A stretch of DNA of 64,000 nucleotides from Nannocystis pusilla (GCF_026626665.1 NZ_JAPNKE010000002.1:4503168-4567167), one strand, 5' to 3'. Shown: positions 54,800-63,926, counted from the stretch's first letter. A program made the numbers and translations. The notes: generated from the letters alone by a model not told the origin.

Positions 54800-55615
54800 A
54801 TGTACGACTTCTCGGGCAAGACGGTGGTGGTGACCGGCGGATCGATGGGCATCGGGGCGGCGTTCGCCCGCGAGCTGGCGCGGCTCGGCGCGCGGCTGGT
54901 GTTGGTCGCGCGCAGCGAGGAACGCTTGCGCGCGCTCGCGGCCGAGCTCGCAGCCCGGTACGGCGCCCACGTCGACGTGATCGCCGAGGACCTGGCGCGC
55001 TCCGGCGCCCCCGCGCGGGTCCACGCCGCGGTCCAGGCCCTGGGCGTCGAGGTCGACGTCCTGATCAACAACGCCGGCTTCGCCACCCACGGCGCGTTCA
55101 CGTCGGTGGACCTGGCGAGCCAGCGCGAGGAGATCGATCTCAACGTCGGCGCGCTGGTCGAGCTGACCCACCTGTTCCTGCCGCAGATCGAGCGCCGCCG
55201 CGGCGGGGTGATCCAGGTCGCCTCGACCGCCGCGTTCCAGGCGGTGCCGTACATGGCCGTGTACGCGGCCACCAAGGCGTTCGTGCTGTCGTTCAGCGAG
55301 GCGCTGTGGGCCGAGTACCGCGGCCGCGGCGTGCGAGTCCTGGCGCTGTGCCCCGGCGCCACCGACACCCCCTTCTTCGCCCGCGCCGGCGAGGCCGCGG
55401 CGTTCGGCAAGAAGGCGTCCGCCGAGGACGTCGTGCGACTCGGCCTCAAGGCGTTCGCGGCCGACCGCTCGCACGTCGTCCACGGCCTGAGCAACTACGT
55501 CACCGCGCTGTCGAGCCGGTGGTTCACCCGCGAGTTCGTGGCCAAGCTGTCGGGCCGACTGATGCGACCGAAGTCGACCCCGGAGCTGCACGCCGCCGAG
55601 GCGCCGCGGACCTGA
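54800..55615 (+). CDS. Short-chain dehydrogenase/reductase
   Basis: 271 aa. Rossmann motif TGGSMGIG (12-19), LINNAG (88-93), Ser142 and YAATK (Tyr155, Lys159), then PGATDTPF. A classical SDR of the DltE/YqjQ-like type; NADP preference is suggested by the Arg38 after the second strand (VARSEERL). Substrate unknown. Stands alone downstream of the DUF4215 gene; a non-coding segment of about 190 bp precedes it. Confidence 0.93.
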   Translation: MYDFSGKTVVVTGGSMGIGAAFARELARLGARLVLVARSEERLRALAAELAARYGAHVDVIAEDLARSGAPARVHAAVQALGVEVDVLINNAGFATHGAFTSVDLASQREEIDLNVGALVELTHLFLPQIERRRGGVIQVASTAAFQAVPYMAVYAATKAFVLSFSEALWAEYRGRGVRVLALCPGATDTPFFARAGEAAAFGKKASAEDVVRLGLKAFAADRSHVVHGLSNYVTALSSRWFTREFVAKLSGRLMRPKSTPELHAAEAPRT

Positions 55616-55720
55616 CGGCTCGCGCGCCGACGCTCGTCAGGGCGGAGCCGACGACCGTAGAACCGCAGCCGCCCCAGCCCGCGGGTAGCGACCGCGCGAC
55701 GGCCCTCATCGCCGCCGCGA

Positions 55721-56282
55721 CTAGCCCTGCCGCAACTTCGCCGCCTCCCTGGCGCGCCGGCGCTCGGTCACGGACACGGGATCGAGGCACTCGGCCGCCA
55801 GCATCGCCCCGAGCGGCACGAGCAGCGTCACGCGCACGCGGGTGTCCTTGCGCGCACGCGCCGAGCAGCGCGATCGCGTGGCGGCCCTGTTCCCAACTGG
55901 CGGTGAGCCGCGTGGTGTTGGCGCGGCCGTCCTGGACCCCGAGGTGGACCTGGAACCCCGACCTTCCTCCGTGCCCCGCCTGGAACTCGACGGCGATCCC
56001 TTCGACCACCACCGGCCCCGTGGCGAGCGAGCGCAACGCGTTCCACGAGAGCAGCAGCCCGAACCCGAGGACCCCGACGATCTCGCGGACGCGCGAGCCT
56101 CGAAGCGCGAGCAGGACCACCAGCCAGGCCGTGCATCCGAGCTGCAGGAAGAGCCGGCACCCGACCCACTCCGACCAGTCGTCGGGCGTCATCGCCGGCA
56201 GCCACGTGAAGAGGATGCCGCCGAATCCGCCGAGCACGATCGACGCGATCTGCAGCCCCGCGAACCTCGGTCCTCCCGCCAT
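55721..56282 (-). CDS. Small membrane protein of unknown function (possible frameshift)
   Basis: The first frame from ATG 56282 gives two or three N-terminal helices (LQIASIVLGGFGGILFTWLP, LFLQLGCTAWLVVLLALRG, EIVGVLGFGLLLSWNALRSL) and a beta-rich segment (VEFQAGHGGRSGFQVHLGVQ). At GCGCGTGCGCGC near 55855 the first frame becomes Arg/Ala-rich; another frame continues plausibly as KDTRVRVTLLVPLGAMLAAE and ends REAAKLRQG with TAG at 55721. This would need a +1 (or -2) change in a CG-dinucleotide tract. Without that, the ORF reads to 55524 and overlaps the SDR gene. No family recognised. Confidence 0.6.
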
Positions 56283-56382
56283 TCCTTCAGCGTAGCAGGC
56301 CCCGGGCCGGAGTCGGTGACGATCGTCCTCCGACCCGCTTTACGCCCCGCGGCGGCCACTTTTCCTGCGCGAACGCGGCTCG

Positions 56383-56421
56383 CCGCCGGTCGCTCCCGTG
56401 GCTCGTGGGAGCGACCGGCGG
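56383..56421. terminator. 15-bp perfect stem-loop
   Basis: CCGCCGGTCGCTCCC (56383-56397) pairs perfectly with 56407-56421 across a 9-nt loop, immediately beyond the 3' end of the DUF4215-P-domain gene (stop at 56428). A factor-independent-like terminator without a clear U-run; not of the ATGTCC type. Confidence 0.75.
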
Positions 56422-56427
56422 TCGGCG

Positions 56428-58515
56428 TCACGGCATCAGCGTCAGCGTCAGCGTCACGCTGTCGATCGTGCCGACGTCCGAGCCGGCGCGGTCGCCGACG
56501 CAGAACTTCCACGTGCCCTTGGCCGGGCTGCCGTCGAAGTCGGCGAAGCTGAGGCCCGGGCCGGCGCCGTGGCTCGGGGAGTAGTCGCAGGCGCCGTCGC
56601 CCTGGCACACCGTGGCGACGTCGGCGAGGGTGTTGCCCATCAGCTCCGCGCTCTTCAGCCCGCCGTCGCGGAACAGCACCGGGAAGTTCTTCGACAGGTC
56701 GGACGAGTCGCCGCCCGAGCCCGACACGCCGTCGTCGGCCAGCTCGGTGAAGCCGGGGCGGCTCATCACGGTGAGGGTCTTGCTGTCGGGGCTGACCAGC
56801 TTGAACACCAGGTCGCCGACCCACGTGTGGCTGATGCCGACCTGCAGCGTGACGTCGGCGACCTTGTTGGCGTTGTTGACGTCGAGGTTGACGCACGCCA
56901 TCGTCGCCAGCGTGCCCTTGTAGGTCCCGTCGGGCACCGCCACGCCCAGCGCCGTCAGCTTGACCTGTGCGCCGAGCTCGAGCTTGCACGCCGCGTCGCA
57001 GCCGTCGCCCGCGACCGCGTTGCCGTCGTCGCACTGCTCGAGGTCCATGCGCAGGAAGCCGTCGCCGCAGGTCGCCGCCTTGCACTGCGCCACGCAGGCG
57101 TCGGTGTCGATCGGGTTGCCGTCGTCGCACTCCTCCACGCCGGCGAGCACCAGGCCGTCGCCGCACTCCGCCTGCTGGCAGGCGCCCGTGCACGGCGCGT
57201 CGTCGGCGTTGCCGTTCCCCTCGTCGCACTCCTCGCCCGGCTGGACGAAGCCGTCGCCGCACGCCGCGTTCTTGCACACGCTCGTGCAGGCGTCGTCGTC
57301 GCTCTGGTTGGCGTCGTCGCACTCCTCGTTCGGCCCCTTGAAGCCGTCGCCGCACACGGCGTCGGTGCAGTCCGTCTTGCACCACGCCTCGTCGTCGTTC
57401 TTGACGCCGTCGTCGCACTGCTCGTGGTTCTCCCACACCAGGTCGTCGCCGCAGGTCGGCAGCTTGCAGCCGAGGGTGCAATCGCCGGTGTCCTTGTTGT
57501 CGGGCCCGAGGTCGCACGCCTCGCCCACGCCGGCCTGCGTGAAGCCGTCGCCGCAGGTCGGCAGCTTGCACAGCGTCGTGCAGTCGTCGTCGTTGTCCGC
57601 GTCGCCGTCGTCGCACGCCTCGCCGGCGTCGAGCACCCCGTTGCCGCACGCCTCGAGCTCGCACGCCGCGTTGCAGCCGTCACCCGGCTCGGTGTCGCCG
57701 TCGTCGCACGCCTCGCTCGGGCTCGGGTCGCCGTCGCCGCACACGTTGAGCACGCAGCCGGCCAGGCACTCCTGCCCGGGGCCGTTGTCCTTGCCGAGGT
57801 CGCAGGCCTCGACGCCGTCCTGCACGAACCCGTCGCCGCACGCCGCGTGCTTGCACTCCGCCGTGCAGGCCGCGCTGGCGCCGTTGCCCGCGCCGTCGTC
57901 ACACGCCTCGCCGTTCACCGCCTGGACGAGCCCGTCGCCGCACGCCGCGAGGGTGCAGGCGTTGGTACACGCGTCGTCGTCGACGTCGTTGCCGTCGTCG
58001 CACGCCTCCATCACCCCGGCCACCCCGTCGCCGCACTCCGGCACCGCGCACGCGTTGGTGCAGGTGTCGCCGTCGCGCGTGTTGCCGTCGTCGCAGCCCT
58101 CGCCCGGCCCCACGGCCCCGTCGCCGCACACGTTCGGCGTGCAGTCGGCCTTGCACGCCTTGTCGTCGCCGTTGTCCGCCCCGTTGTCGCACGCCTCGCC
58201 GGGGTCGATCACGCCGTCGCCGCACACCGCCGGCGAGCCGGTGGTCGAGTCGGTGTCCGTCTCGCCCGGATCGTCCGTGGTCGACGTCGCGGCGGTCCCC
58301 GTCTCGCTCGCCGACGCCGCCTCCGTGGTCGAGGTGCCCGGCGTGACCGTCGTCGTCTCGTCGACCGCCGTCGTGTCCGTGCCCGTGCCCGTGCCCGTGC
58401 TCGTCTCGTCGACCCCCGTGGTCGCCTCGCTCCGTCCGCCGCAGCCCGCCGCCAGCGCCGCCGTCATCGCCAGAGCGCGCAGCTCGACCTTCCCTACCCA
58501 ACGCTCAAATCGCAT
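56428..58515 (-). CDS. DUF4215 Cys-rich repeat lipoprotein with C-terminal P-domain
   Basis: 695 aa from ATG 58515. Signal VELRALAMTAALAAGC with lipobox AAGC, Thr-rich linker, then about 14 DUF4215 units (CGDGxxxPGExCDDGN pattern). From about residue 545 a proprotein-convertase P-like beta domain follows: VADVTLQVGISHTWVGDLVF, KLVSPDSKTLTVMSRPGFTE, SDLSKNFPVLFRDG, and end GTWKFCVGDRAGSDVGTIDS. That P-domain is clearly paralogous to the one in the globin lipoprotein at 24.4 kb and shows what that protein's restored end should look like. P-domains often mediate protein or sugar binding. Confidence 0.92.
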   Translation of the reverse strand: MRFERWVGKVELRALAMTAALAAGCGGRSEATTGVDETSTGTGTGTDTTAVDETTTVTPGTSTTEAASASETGTAATSTTDDPGETDTDSTTGSPAVCGDGVIDPGEACDNGADNGDDKACKADCTPNVCGDGAVGPGEGCDDGNTRDGDTCTNACAVPECGDGVAGVMEACDDGNDVDDDACTNACTLAACGDGLVQAVNGEACDDGAGNGASAACTAECKHAACGDGFVQDGVEACDLGKDNGPGQECLAGCVLNVCGDGDPSPSEACDDGDTEPGDGCNAACELEACGNGVLDAGEACDDGDADNDDDCTTLCKLPTCGDGFTQAGVGEACDLGPDNKDTGDCTLGCKLPTCGDDLVWENHEQCDDGVKNDDEAWCKTDCTDAVCGDGFKGPNEECDDANQSDDDACTSVCKNAACGDGFVQPGEECDEGNGNADDAPCTGACQQAECGDGLVLAGVEECDDGNPIDTDACVAQCKAATCGDGFLRMDLEQCDDGNAVAGDGCDAACKLELGAQVKLTALGVAVPDGTYKGTLATMACVNLDVNNANKVADVTLQVGISHTWVGDLVFKLVSPDSKTLTVMSRPGFTELADDGVSGSGGDSSDLSKNFPVLFRDGGLKSAELMGNTLADVATVCQGDGACDYSPSHGAGPGLSFADFDGSPAKGTWKFCVGDRAGSDVGTIDSVTLTLTLMP

Positions 58516-58922
58516 CCGGCGACAGTAGAGCTCGCCAACAATACGGGCAACGCGCAATGTCGTGCCTCCACGGGCGAACGCGTACAGTCGCATGATTTCG
58601 CCCTGCGGACAATTACGCGTGGGCGATCGCAGGCGTCGCCCACGCGTGATTCAGCGCCGGCAGGCGCGCGAGACTTCGCCCGGACGAATCATCGCACCAG
58701 GGCCCGACTCACGGCCCGCCGGCACGCGCCCGAACCCGCGCGACAGCGCCGGATCGCACGCGCACGCGCACGCCGGCTCGTCGTCCGCAGCGACGCCCGA
58801 GCCGAAGCACGCGTCGATCGGCCGCGTGCCCCCCGGCTCCTCCTCGCCGAACCCGGACGCGCCCGCCGTCCCGGGCTGCGAGCAGCCACGACGAGCGCCT
58901 GATTCGCCCCCTCTGCCGTCTC
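58516..58922. other. Intergenic region with a strong dyad
   Basis: 407 bp between the cfa end and the DUF4215-P start, both minus strand. A 12-bp perfect stem, ACGCGTGGGCGA at 58615-58626 with its complement at 58636-58647 (9-nt loop), may be the cfa terminator or an operator. No gene supported. Confidence 0.6.
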
Positions 58923-60056
58923 TCAGCGGATCGATCGGTACCCGCCCCGCACCCCGCGCTTCGACAGCACGATCTGCCACAGCTGATTGCGACAGCCGGC
59001 GCGGAACGACCCGGCCATCGTCTGTAGATAATAGCTCCACATCCGTCGGAACCGCGTCGGCATCGCCGCCCCGCGCGCCTCGGCGTAGCGGAGGAAGTTC
59101 GCGTGCCAGGTCGTCACGGTGCGGTCGTAGTCGGCGCGGAAGTTGTGCCAGTCCTCGATCACGAACAGGCCCTGCACCGCGCGGCTGATGTCGGCGGTGG
59201 CCGGCAGCGCCCCGTTGGGGAAGATGTGGCGATTGAGCCAGGCGTCGGTGCGGCCGTGCTCGTTGCCGATCGTGTGCAGCAGGAACAGGCCGTCGTCGCG
59301 AAGCAGCCGGTGCGCCGATTCGAAGAACGCGCGGTAGTTGCGGTGGCCGACGTGCTCGAACATCCCCACGCTGCACAGCTTGTCGAACGGGCCCATGCGC
59401 CCCAGCGCCGGGTCGCGCCAGTCGAGCGCGTGGTACTCGGCCCCGCGCCCGTCGTCGTGGGCCGCGGCCCAGTCGCGCTGCGGCGCCGACACGGTGACGC
59501 CGACCGCCCGCGCGCCGCGGCTGTCGACCGCGTGGCGCACGAGCCCGCCCCAGCCGCAGCCGATGTCGAGCAGCGACTCACCTGTCCCGAGGTACAGCTT
59601 GGCGCAGACCAGCTCGAACTTGGCCCGCTGGGCCGCGTCGAGGTCGTCCGCCGCGCGCCAGTAGGCGCACGAGTAGGCCATCGTCGGCCCGAGCATCGCC
59701 GCGAACAGCTCGGTGTCGAGGTCGTAGTGGACCTCGGCCACCTGGCCCGCGCGCCGGCTCGACTGCAGGTTCACCAGCCGCGACGCGGTCGCCAGCGCCG
59801 CGGTGCGCCAGTCGAGCACCGCCTCGTCGCCACTGGTCCGCAGCACCCGCGCCGTCAGCTCGTCGATCGCCGCGCAGTCCCACCAGCCGTCCATGTAGCT
59901 GTCGCCGAGCGCCAGCGACCCGCCGAGCGCCACCCGCCGCCAGAACCGCGGGTCGTGCACGTGGATGTCCCAAGGGTCAGGTCCGCCCACGCGCGCCCCG
60001 GCGCGCTCCAGGGCCTGCTCGACCGCCCGCCGCGCCGCGCTCTCGAGGCCGCCCAC
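58923..60056 (-). CDS. cfa: Cyclopropane-fatty-acyl-phospholipid synthase
   Basis: 377 aa from GTG 60056, a normal Cfa length. N-terminal IHVHDPRFWRRVALGGSLAL with GDSYMDGWWDC matches the E. coli Cfa accessory domain. HYDLDTELFAAMLGPTMAYS and CAYW give the substrate/bicarbonate site. The SAM motif is LLDIGCGWGGL, then DKLCSVGMFEHVGHRNY and the C-terminal WHANFLRYAEARG, MWSYYLQTMAGSFRAG. It adds a methylene from SAM across a cis double bond of membrane phospholipid acyl chains. Last gene of the desaturase > desaturase > crotonase > cfa set, 4 bp after the crotonase stop: the double bonds made upstream are its substrates. Confidence 0.95.
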   Translation of the reverse strand: MGGLESAARRAVEQALERAGARVGGPDPWDIHVHDPRFWRRVALGGSLALGDSYMDGWWDCAAIDELTARVLRTSGDEAVLDWRTAALATASRLVNLQSSRRAGQVAEVHYDLDTELFAAMLGPTMAYSCAYWRAADDLDAAQRAKFELVCAKLYLGTGESLLDIGCGWGGLVRHAVDSRGARAVGVTVSAPQRDWAAAHDDGRGAEYHALDWRDPALGRMGPFDKLCSVGMFEHVGHRNYRAFFESAHRLLRDDGLFLLHTIGNEHGRTDAWLNRHIFPNGALPATADISRAVQGLFVIEDWHNFRADYDRTVTTWHANFLRYAEARGAAMPTRFRRMWSYYLQTMAGSFRAGCRNQLWQIVLSKRGVRGGYRSIR

Positions 60057-60060
60057 GCCG

Positions 60061-60831
60061 TCAGTCCCGCTTCTTGAGCGCCGCCAGGGCGCTCGCCTGG
60101 GCGCGCACGCTGTCGGGCGCCATGACGACCTGCATCGCCATCCGGTCGAGCTCCGGGTGGGCGGCGATCGCCGCCATCGTCGGCTGCTGCAGCGCCTGCT
60201 TGCTGGCCGCGTAGGCCGTCGCGCTGTCGACCCCGATCCGCCGCGCCTCCTCCAGCGCCGTCGCCAGCAGCTGCTCCGGCGCGACCACGCGGTGGAGCAC
60301 GCCCAGCCGCTGCGCCCCGGCCACGTCGTAGAGCTGGCCCGACAGCGTCATCTCGGCGGTCGCCGGCGTCCCGAGGGCGTAGCGCACCATCTCGATGTAC
60401 GTCCACGGCATCGGGATCCCGACCGGCACCTCGTTGATGGCGAAGCGCGCCCGGCCCTCGGCGCCGACCCGCACGTCGCACGCGACCGCCAGGATCAGCC
60501 CGCCCGCGAAGGTGTTGCCGTTGATCGCCGCCACCGTGCGCCGCGGCAGGGCGAACACCCGCAGCAGGCTGCCGCGGAACTCGGCGAACCACGCCTGCAG
60601 CTCGTCCATGTCGTTGCGGGCGAACCGCGGGAACACGTCCTCGAAGTCGAGCCCGGCCGAGAACGTCTTGCCCTCCGCCGTCAGCACCACCGGCAGCGCC
60701 GGGTGGTCGCGCTCGACCGCGTCGAACGCCGCGTGCAGGTCGGCGAAGAACCCCGGGTTCATGCGGTTGACCGGGTTCGAGCGCATCGTGACGATCACCG
60801 CGCCCTCGCTGCGTTCCACGCTCCACTTCAT
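60061..60831 (-). CDS. Enoyl-CoA hydratase/isomerase family protein (lipid operon)
   Basis: 256 aa. Crotonase core with oxyanion segments EGKTFSAGLDFEDVF (about 52-66) and INGNTFAGGLILAVACDVRV, then INEVPVGIPMPWTYIEMVRY. The position of the usual catalytic Glu pair is changed, suggesting isomerase or other chemistry instead of hydration. The ATG overlaps the upstream desaturase stop (ATGA) and its own stop lies 4 bp before cfa. Context suggests double-bond shifting or salvage of acyl-CoA in membrane-lipid remodelling. Confidence 0.88.
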   Translation of the reverse strand: MKWSVERSEGAVIVTMRSNPVNRMNPGFFADLHAAFDAVERDHPALPVVLTAEGKTFSAGLDFEDVFPRFARNDMDELQAWFAEFRGSLLRVFALPRRTVAAINGNTFAGGLILAVACDVRVGAEGRARFAINEVPVGIPMPWTYIEMVRYALGTPATAEMTLSGQLYDVAGAQRLGVLHRVVAPEQLLATALEEARRIGVDSATAYAASKQALQQPTMAAIAAHPELDRMAMQVVMAPDSVRAQASALAALKKRD

Positions 60832-61694
60832 ACGAATGGCTCCCCGCGCTCGCTCGCGCCGGATGTCTCTTGCGACAGGTTCGTCGGCGTCTTCAGGTCC
60901 CACACCAGGCCGAGCGCCGCCCACAGGCGCAGCACGTACCAGCCGACGTCGAGCTCCCACCACACGTGACCCTGGCGGGCCGACGACGAGAACCGGTGGT
61001 GGTTGTTGTGGAACTCGCCGAGCGCCAGCACCCCGAGCGGCCAGTGGTTGCGGCTGAGGTCGTCGCTGGCGTAGCGGCGGTAGCCGCCCCACGCGTGGCT
61101 GAACGACTGCACCCAGTGCGTGATCTCCCAGATCAGCACCGTCGGCAACAGCCCGGCCCACAGCACGCCCTCCGCGCCCCAATAGTGGTACAGCCCGACG
61201 CACATCGCCGCGAACGGCACGAAGTGCCACGTATCGAGCCAGCGCAATTCAGGGTAGCGCGCCAGGTCGGGGATCGCCTCGAGGCAGGTCACGCGGTTGC
61301 GGCGGTCGAGGAACCATAGGTAATGCGAATAGAAGAAGCCCTGGAAATGCGGCGAGTGTAGGTCGCGGCTGGTGTCGGCGTTGCGGTGGTGGCGGCGGTG
61401 CGTCTCGGCCCACCAGATCACCCCGCCCTGCAGCGTCGTGCTGGCCAGCAGCGCCAGCACGAACTGGAACCACCGCGACGTCTTGAACGCCCGGTGGGCG
61501 AAGTAGCGGTGGAACCCGACCGTCAGCGCGAACATCCGCGCCGCGAAACCCACGGCGAACAGCGCCAGCGCGTGCCACGACAGGCCCGTGTAGATCACCC
61601 CGAGGCACAGCGCGTGGACCAGCAAATAGAAGCCCGCCGCCGACCACGACAGCTGCGACAGCGGCAGCGACCCCTTGCGGCGCCCCTCCTGCAT
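60828..61694 (-). CDS. Acyl-CoA desaturase (stearoyl-CoA delta-9 type)
   Basis: 288 aa, four membrane helices. Three His boxes: HRYFAHR, ETHRRHH (as AETHRRHHRNAD) and EFHNNHH, the di-iron ligands of integral-membrane desaturases. It introduces a cis double bond into acyl-CoA or phospholipid acyl chains using reduced ferredoxin or cytochrome b5-like donors. The C-terminal NLSQETSGASERGEPFV is partly translated ATGTC/GACAG repeat DNA. Four bp after the stop of the first desaturase gene; couples into the crotonase gene by ATGA overlap. Confidence 0.92.
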   Translation of the reverse strand: MQEGRRKGSLPLSQLSWSAAGFYLLVHALCLGVIYTGLSWHALALFAVGFAARMFALTVGFHRYFAHRAFKTSRWFQFVLALLASTTLQGGVIWWAETHRRHHRNADTSRDLHSPHFQGFFYSHYLWFLDRRNRVTCLEAIPDLARYPELRWLDTWHFVPFAAMCVGLYHYWGAEGVLWAGLLPTVLIWEITHWVQSFSHAWGGYRRYASDDLSRNHWPLGVLALGEFHNNHHRFSSSARQGHVWWELDVGWYVLRLWAALGLVWDLKTPTNLSQETSGASERGEPFV

Positions 61695-61698
61695 GCGC

Positions 61699-62487
61699 TC
61701 AGCTCCCGGCCGCCTCGAACGGCGCCGCCTCGGCCGGCCGCACCGCCGGCAGCGGCGCTCCCGGCCGCCACTTGCGGTCGTACACGTACAGCTCGCGCGC
61801 CAGCCCGCACGCCGCCAGCGCGCGGATGACCGCCCAGCCGACGTCGAACTCCCACCACCGCGTCGAGAACTTGGCCGAGCGCGGGAACCGGTGGTGATTG
61901 TTGTGCGCCTCGCCGGCGATCACCAGCGCCAGCGGCACCACGTTGCGGCTGCCGTCGCGGGTCTCGTGATTGCGGTACCCGGCGTGGTGCCCGAGCCCGT
62001 TGATCACCCCGGCGCACAGCGGCATCCACATCAGCTGCAGCGCGAACCCGAGGAGCCCCAGCCACGGCCCCAGCAGCCCGAGGTAGATCGCGGCCAGCAG
62101 CGCCAGCCCGAGGTTGCTGCGCCCCTCGTAGAGGTTGCGCTCCAGCCAATCGTCCGGGCAGTCGTGGCCGAACCGCCGCAGCGTCGCCTCGTTGGTGCTC
62201 TCGCGGAAGTAATAGCGGTACCCGGCGAAGAAGATCGGCGCGATCCCGTGGACCACCGGCGAGTGCGGGTCGCCCTCGCGGTCGACGTACGCGTGGTGCT
62301 TGCGGTGGACCGCCACCCACGCCCGCACCCGCGTGCCCGTGGTCAGGAAGATCAGGAAGCGGAACACGTGCGCCGGCGCCGGGTGCAGCGCCACCGCCTT
62401 GTGCGCCAGAGCGCGGTGGGCGTAGACGCTGATGCTGATGTTGGCCAGCCAGCCGAACCCGACGCAGAGGAGAAGGACCGCGAGCAC
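61699..62487 (-). CDS. Membrane fatty-acid desaturase
   Basis: 262 aa from GTG 62487. Three His boxes: HRALAHK, HRKHH (VHRKHHAYVDREGDPHSP) and EAHNNHH, with hydrophobic helices MLAVLLLCVGFGWLANISIS, FRFLIFLTTG and LALLAAIYLGLLGPWLGLLG. It belongs to the same superfamily as the next gene but has clearly different spacing and a shorter N-terminus, so it likely acts on a different position. First gene of the four-gene lipid operon. Promoter probably in 62488-62629, where an A/T-richer patch lies at 62595-62625. Confidence 0.9.
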   Translation of the reverse strand: MLAVLLLCVGFGWLANISISVYAHRALAHKAVALHPAPAHVFRFLIFLTTGTRVRAWVAVHRKHHAYVDREGDPHSPVVHGIAPIFFAGYRYYFRESTNEATLRRFGHDCPDDWLERNLYEGRSNLGLALLAAIYLGLLGPWLGLLGFALQLMWMPLCAGVINGLGHHAGYRNHETRDGSRNVVPLALVIAGEAHNNHHRFPRSAKFSTRWWEFDVGWAVIRALAACGLARELYVYDRKWRPGAPLPAVRPAEAAPFEAAGS

Positions 62488-62629
62488 CGCGCAGATCCTT
62501 TATCAGGCGCCGCCCGGCCAAGTCAACGCCGACGCCCCGCCGTCCGCACCAGCGGGTTCCAGGGCTGCCGCTTCACCCCATGACATGGCCCTTTCGCCAT
62601 GATTTATCAAACATGTCTGAAAGTTAACC

Positions 62630-63478
62630 TCACGCCTCGTCCGCCCGCGGTAGGGCCGCGGCGACCGCCCGGTGGACCGCCGATGGATCGATCACCGCCA
62701 GGTACAGCAGCACCATCGTCGCCGAGAACGTGTGGACCGGCAGCAGCACGTAGAGCCCCGCGTGGAACGCCACGCCCAGCGGCAGCAGCACGCGGTGCCA
62801 CCGGGGTCGCCACACCCCGATCGCCAGCGCGAACTCCAGGGCGACCACCGTCCACGCCGCCGTCGCCGACACGATCGTCAGAGCTGTCCCGAGAGGCAGG
62901 TCCGAACCGAAGTAGTAAAACCCGGCGATCTGCTCGAGCCGCGCCCCGGACAGAAAACCCGCCTCGCACTTGTCGATCGCGCTCCACAGGTACACCGCCG
63001 ACAATTGCGCAGTCATGAGCCGCAGGCCGAGCAGCGGCCCGCGCTCCGCCGGCGCCGCCACGCCGAGGCGACGCGCCCGCGCCAGCGCCCGCCAGCGATC
63101 GAGGGACAGCGAGCGCCCGCACGGCGTCAGCGCGCACAGCACGGTCGCCGACATCAGCACGAAGTGATGGTGGTGGATCCACGCGGTGCGCCCGCCCGCG
63201 GCCCCGATCGCGAAGTACATCGTCGCCACCACCATCGCCGCGGCCGCAGTCGCCGCGCGCGTCCACAGCCCGACGAGCATCGCCGCGGTCGCCGCGAAGA
63301 ACCCGAGCGACAGCGCCAACATCGCCGGGCCCTCGGCCTGGACGAGCACCATGTCCTCGCCCCAGCGGGCCCACAGCAGCAGCGCGAGGCCGATCCGAAT
63401 CAGCGCCATCGGCACCGTCGAGCCCTCGGCCCCGGCCCACCGGGCCAGGCGCGCCCCCTGCGATTCACGGGTCTTCAT
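62630..63478 (-). CDS. HTTM-domain membrane protein
   Basis: 282 aa from ATG 63478. Many helices with the HTTM (vitamin-K-dependent carboxylase-like) pattern: ALIRIGLALLLWARWGEDMV, WIHHHHFVLMSATVLCALTP with Cys, LGLRLMTAQLSAVYLWSAID, KCEAGFLSGARLEQ, LEFALAIGVWRPRWHRVLLP, LGVAFHAGLYVLLPVHTFS. Bacterial HTTM proteins are of unknown reaction. The next upstream gene overlaps its start by 14 bp. Confidence 0.85.
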   Translation of the reverse strand: MKTRESQGARLARWAGAEGSTVPMALIRIGLALLLWARWGEDMVLVQAEGPAMLALSLGFFAATAAMLVGLWTRAATAAAAMVVATMYFAIGAAGGRTAWIHHHHFVLMSATVLCALTPCGRSLSLDRWRALARARRLGVAAPAERGPLLGLRLMTAQLSAVYLWSAIDKCEAGFLSGARLEQIAGFYYFGSDLPLGTALTIVSATAAWTVVALEFALAIGVWRPRWHRVLLPLGVAFHAGLYVLLPVHTFSATMVLLYLAVIDPSAVHRAVAAALPRADEA

Positions 63479-63926
63479 GACCACGCGGCCGCGTCCCCGG
63501 GATCTGCGGCCGCGGGGGCAGCGGCCGACACAGGTCGTGTTCACCGGCGTGCAGCGGCACCCAGCCCCGCATCGTCGCGATGCTGGCGCGCGCGCGCAGG
63601 TCGACGGCCCCGAGCTTTCCGCACAGCTCGCCGGCGACGCGCAGCAGCCCCGCCTCGCCCGTCATCGTCCGCAGCCAGCGCGGCGCGGTCGGTCGCTCGC
63701 GGCCCAGCGCCGCGTAGCGATCGATCGGCGTCTCGCGCCCGTCCGCGTCGCGCACGCTGAACGCCGCGACCACCAGCCCGACGCCGACCTCGTTGAACAG
63801 CTCCCAGTCGCGCACGAATCGGCTGCGACCGCCGAACACCTGGCGATACGCCGGCATCAGCACGAGCCCGGCCGCGACCGCGACGAACACGAGCGCCCGG
63901 GTCCGCGTCGCCGTCGTCGTCGTCAC
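63465..63926 (-). CDS. Small membrane-anchored protein paired with HTTM
   Basis: 153 aa from GTG 63926. One N-terminal transmembrane helix (TRALVFVAVAAGLVLMPAYR), then a soluble part with FVRDWELFNEVGVGLVVAAF, SVRDADGRETPIDRYAALGR. The end is Pro/Arg-rich. Overlaps the HTTM start by 14 bp, so the two are translationally coupled and presumably form a complex or pathway. No family name recognised. Beyond 63927 only 74 bases remain before the window edge and no feature is seen in them. Confidence 0.75.
   Translation of the reverse strand: MTTTTATRTRALVFVAVAAGLVLMPAYRQVFGGRSRFVRDWELFNEVGVGLVVAAFSVRDADGRETPIDRYAALGRERPTAPRWLRTMTGEAGLLRVAGELCGKLGAVDLRARASIATMRGWVPLHAGEHDLCRPLPPRPQIPGTRPRGHEDP

Noticed and set aside
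58923..60056. Sterol C-24 methyltransferase instead of cyclopropane synthase
   Set aside because: The N-terminal IHVHDPRFWRRVALGGSLAL part and overall layout match Cfa, and the operon partners are fatty-acid desaturases, so a sterol substrate is not supported.
61699..62487. Sterol desaturase (fatty acid hydroxylase superfamily) role for the first desaturase
   Set aside because: His-box spacing (HRALAHK, HRKHH, EAHNNHH) is that of acyl desaturases, not the ERG3-type pattern.
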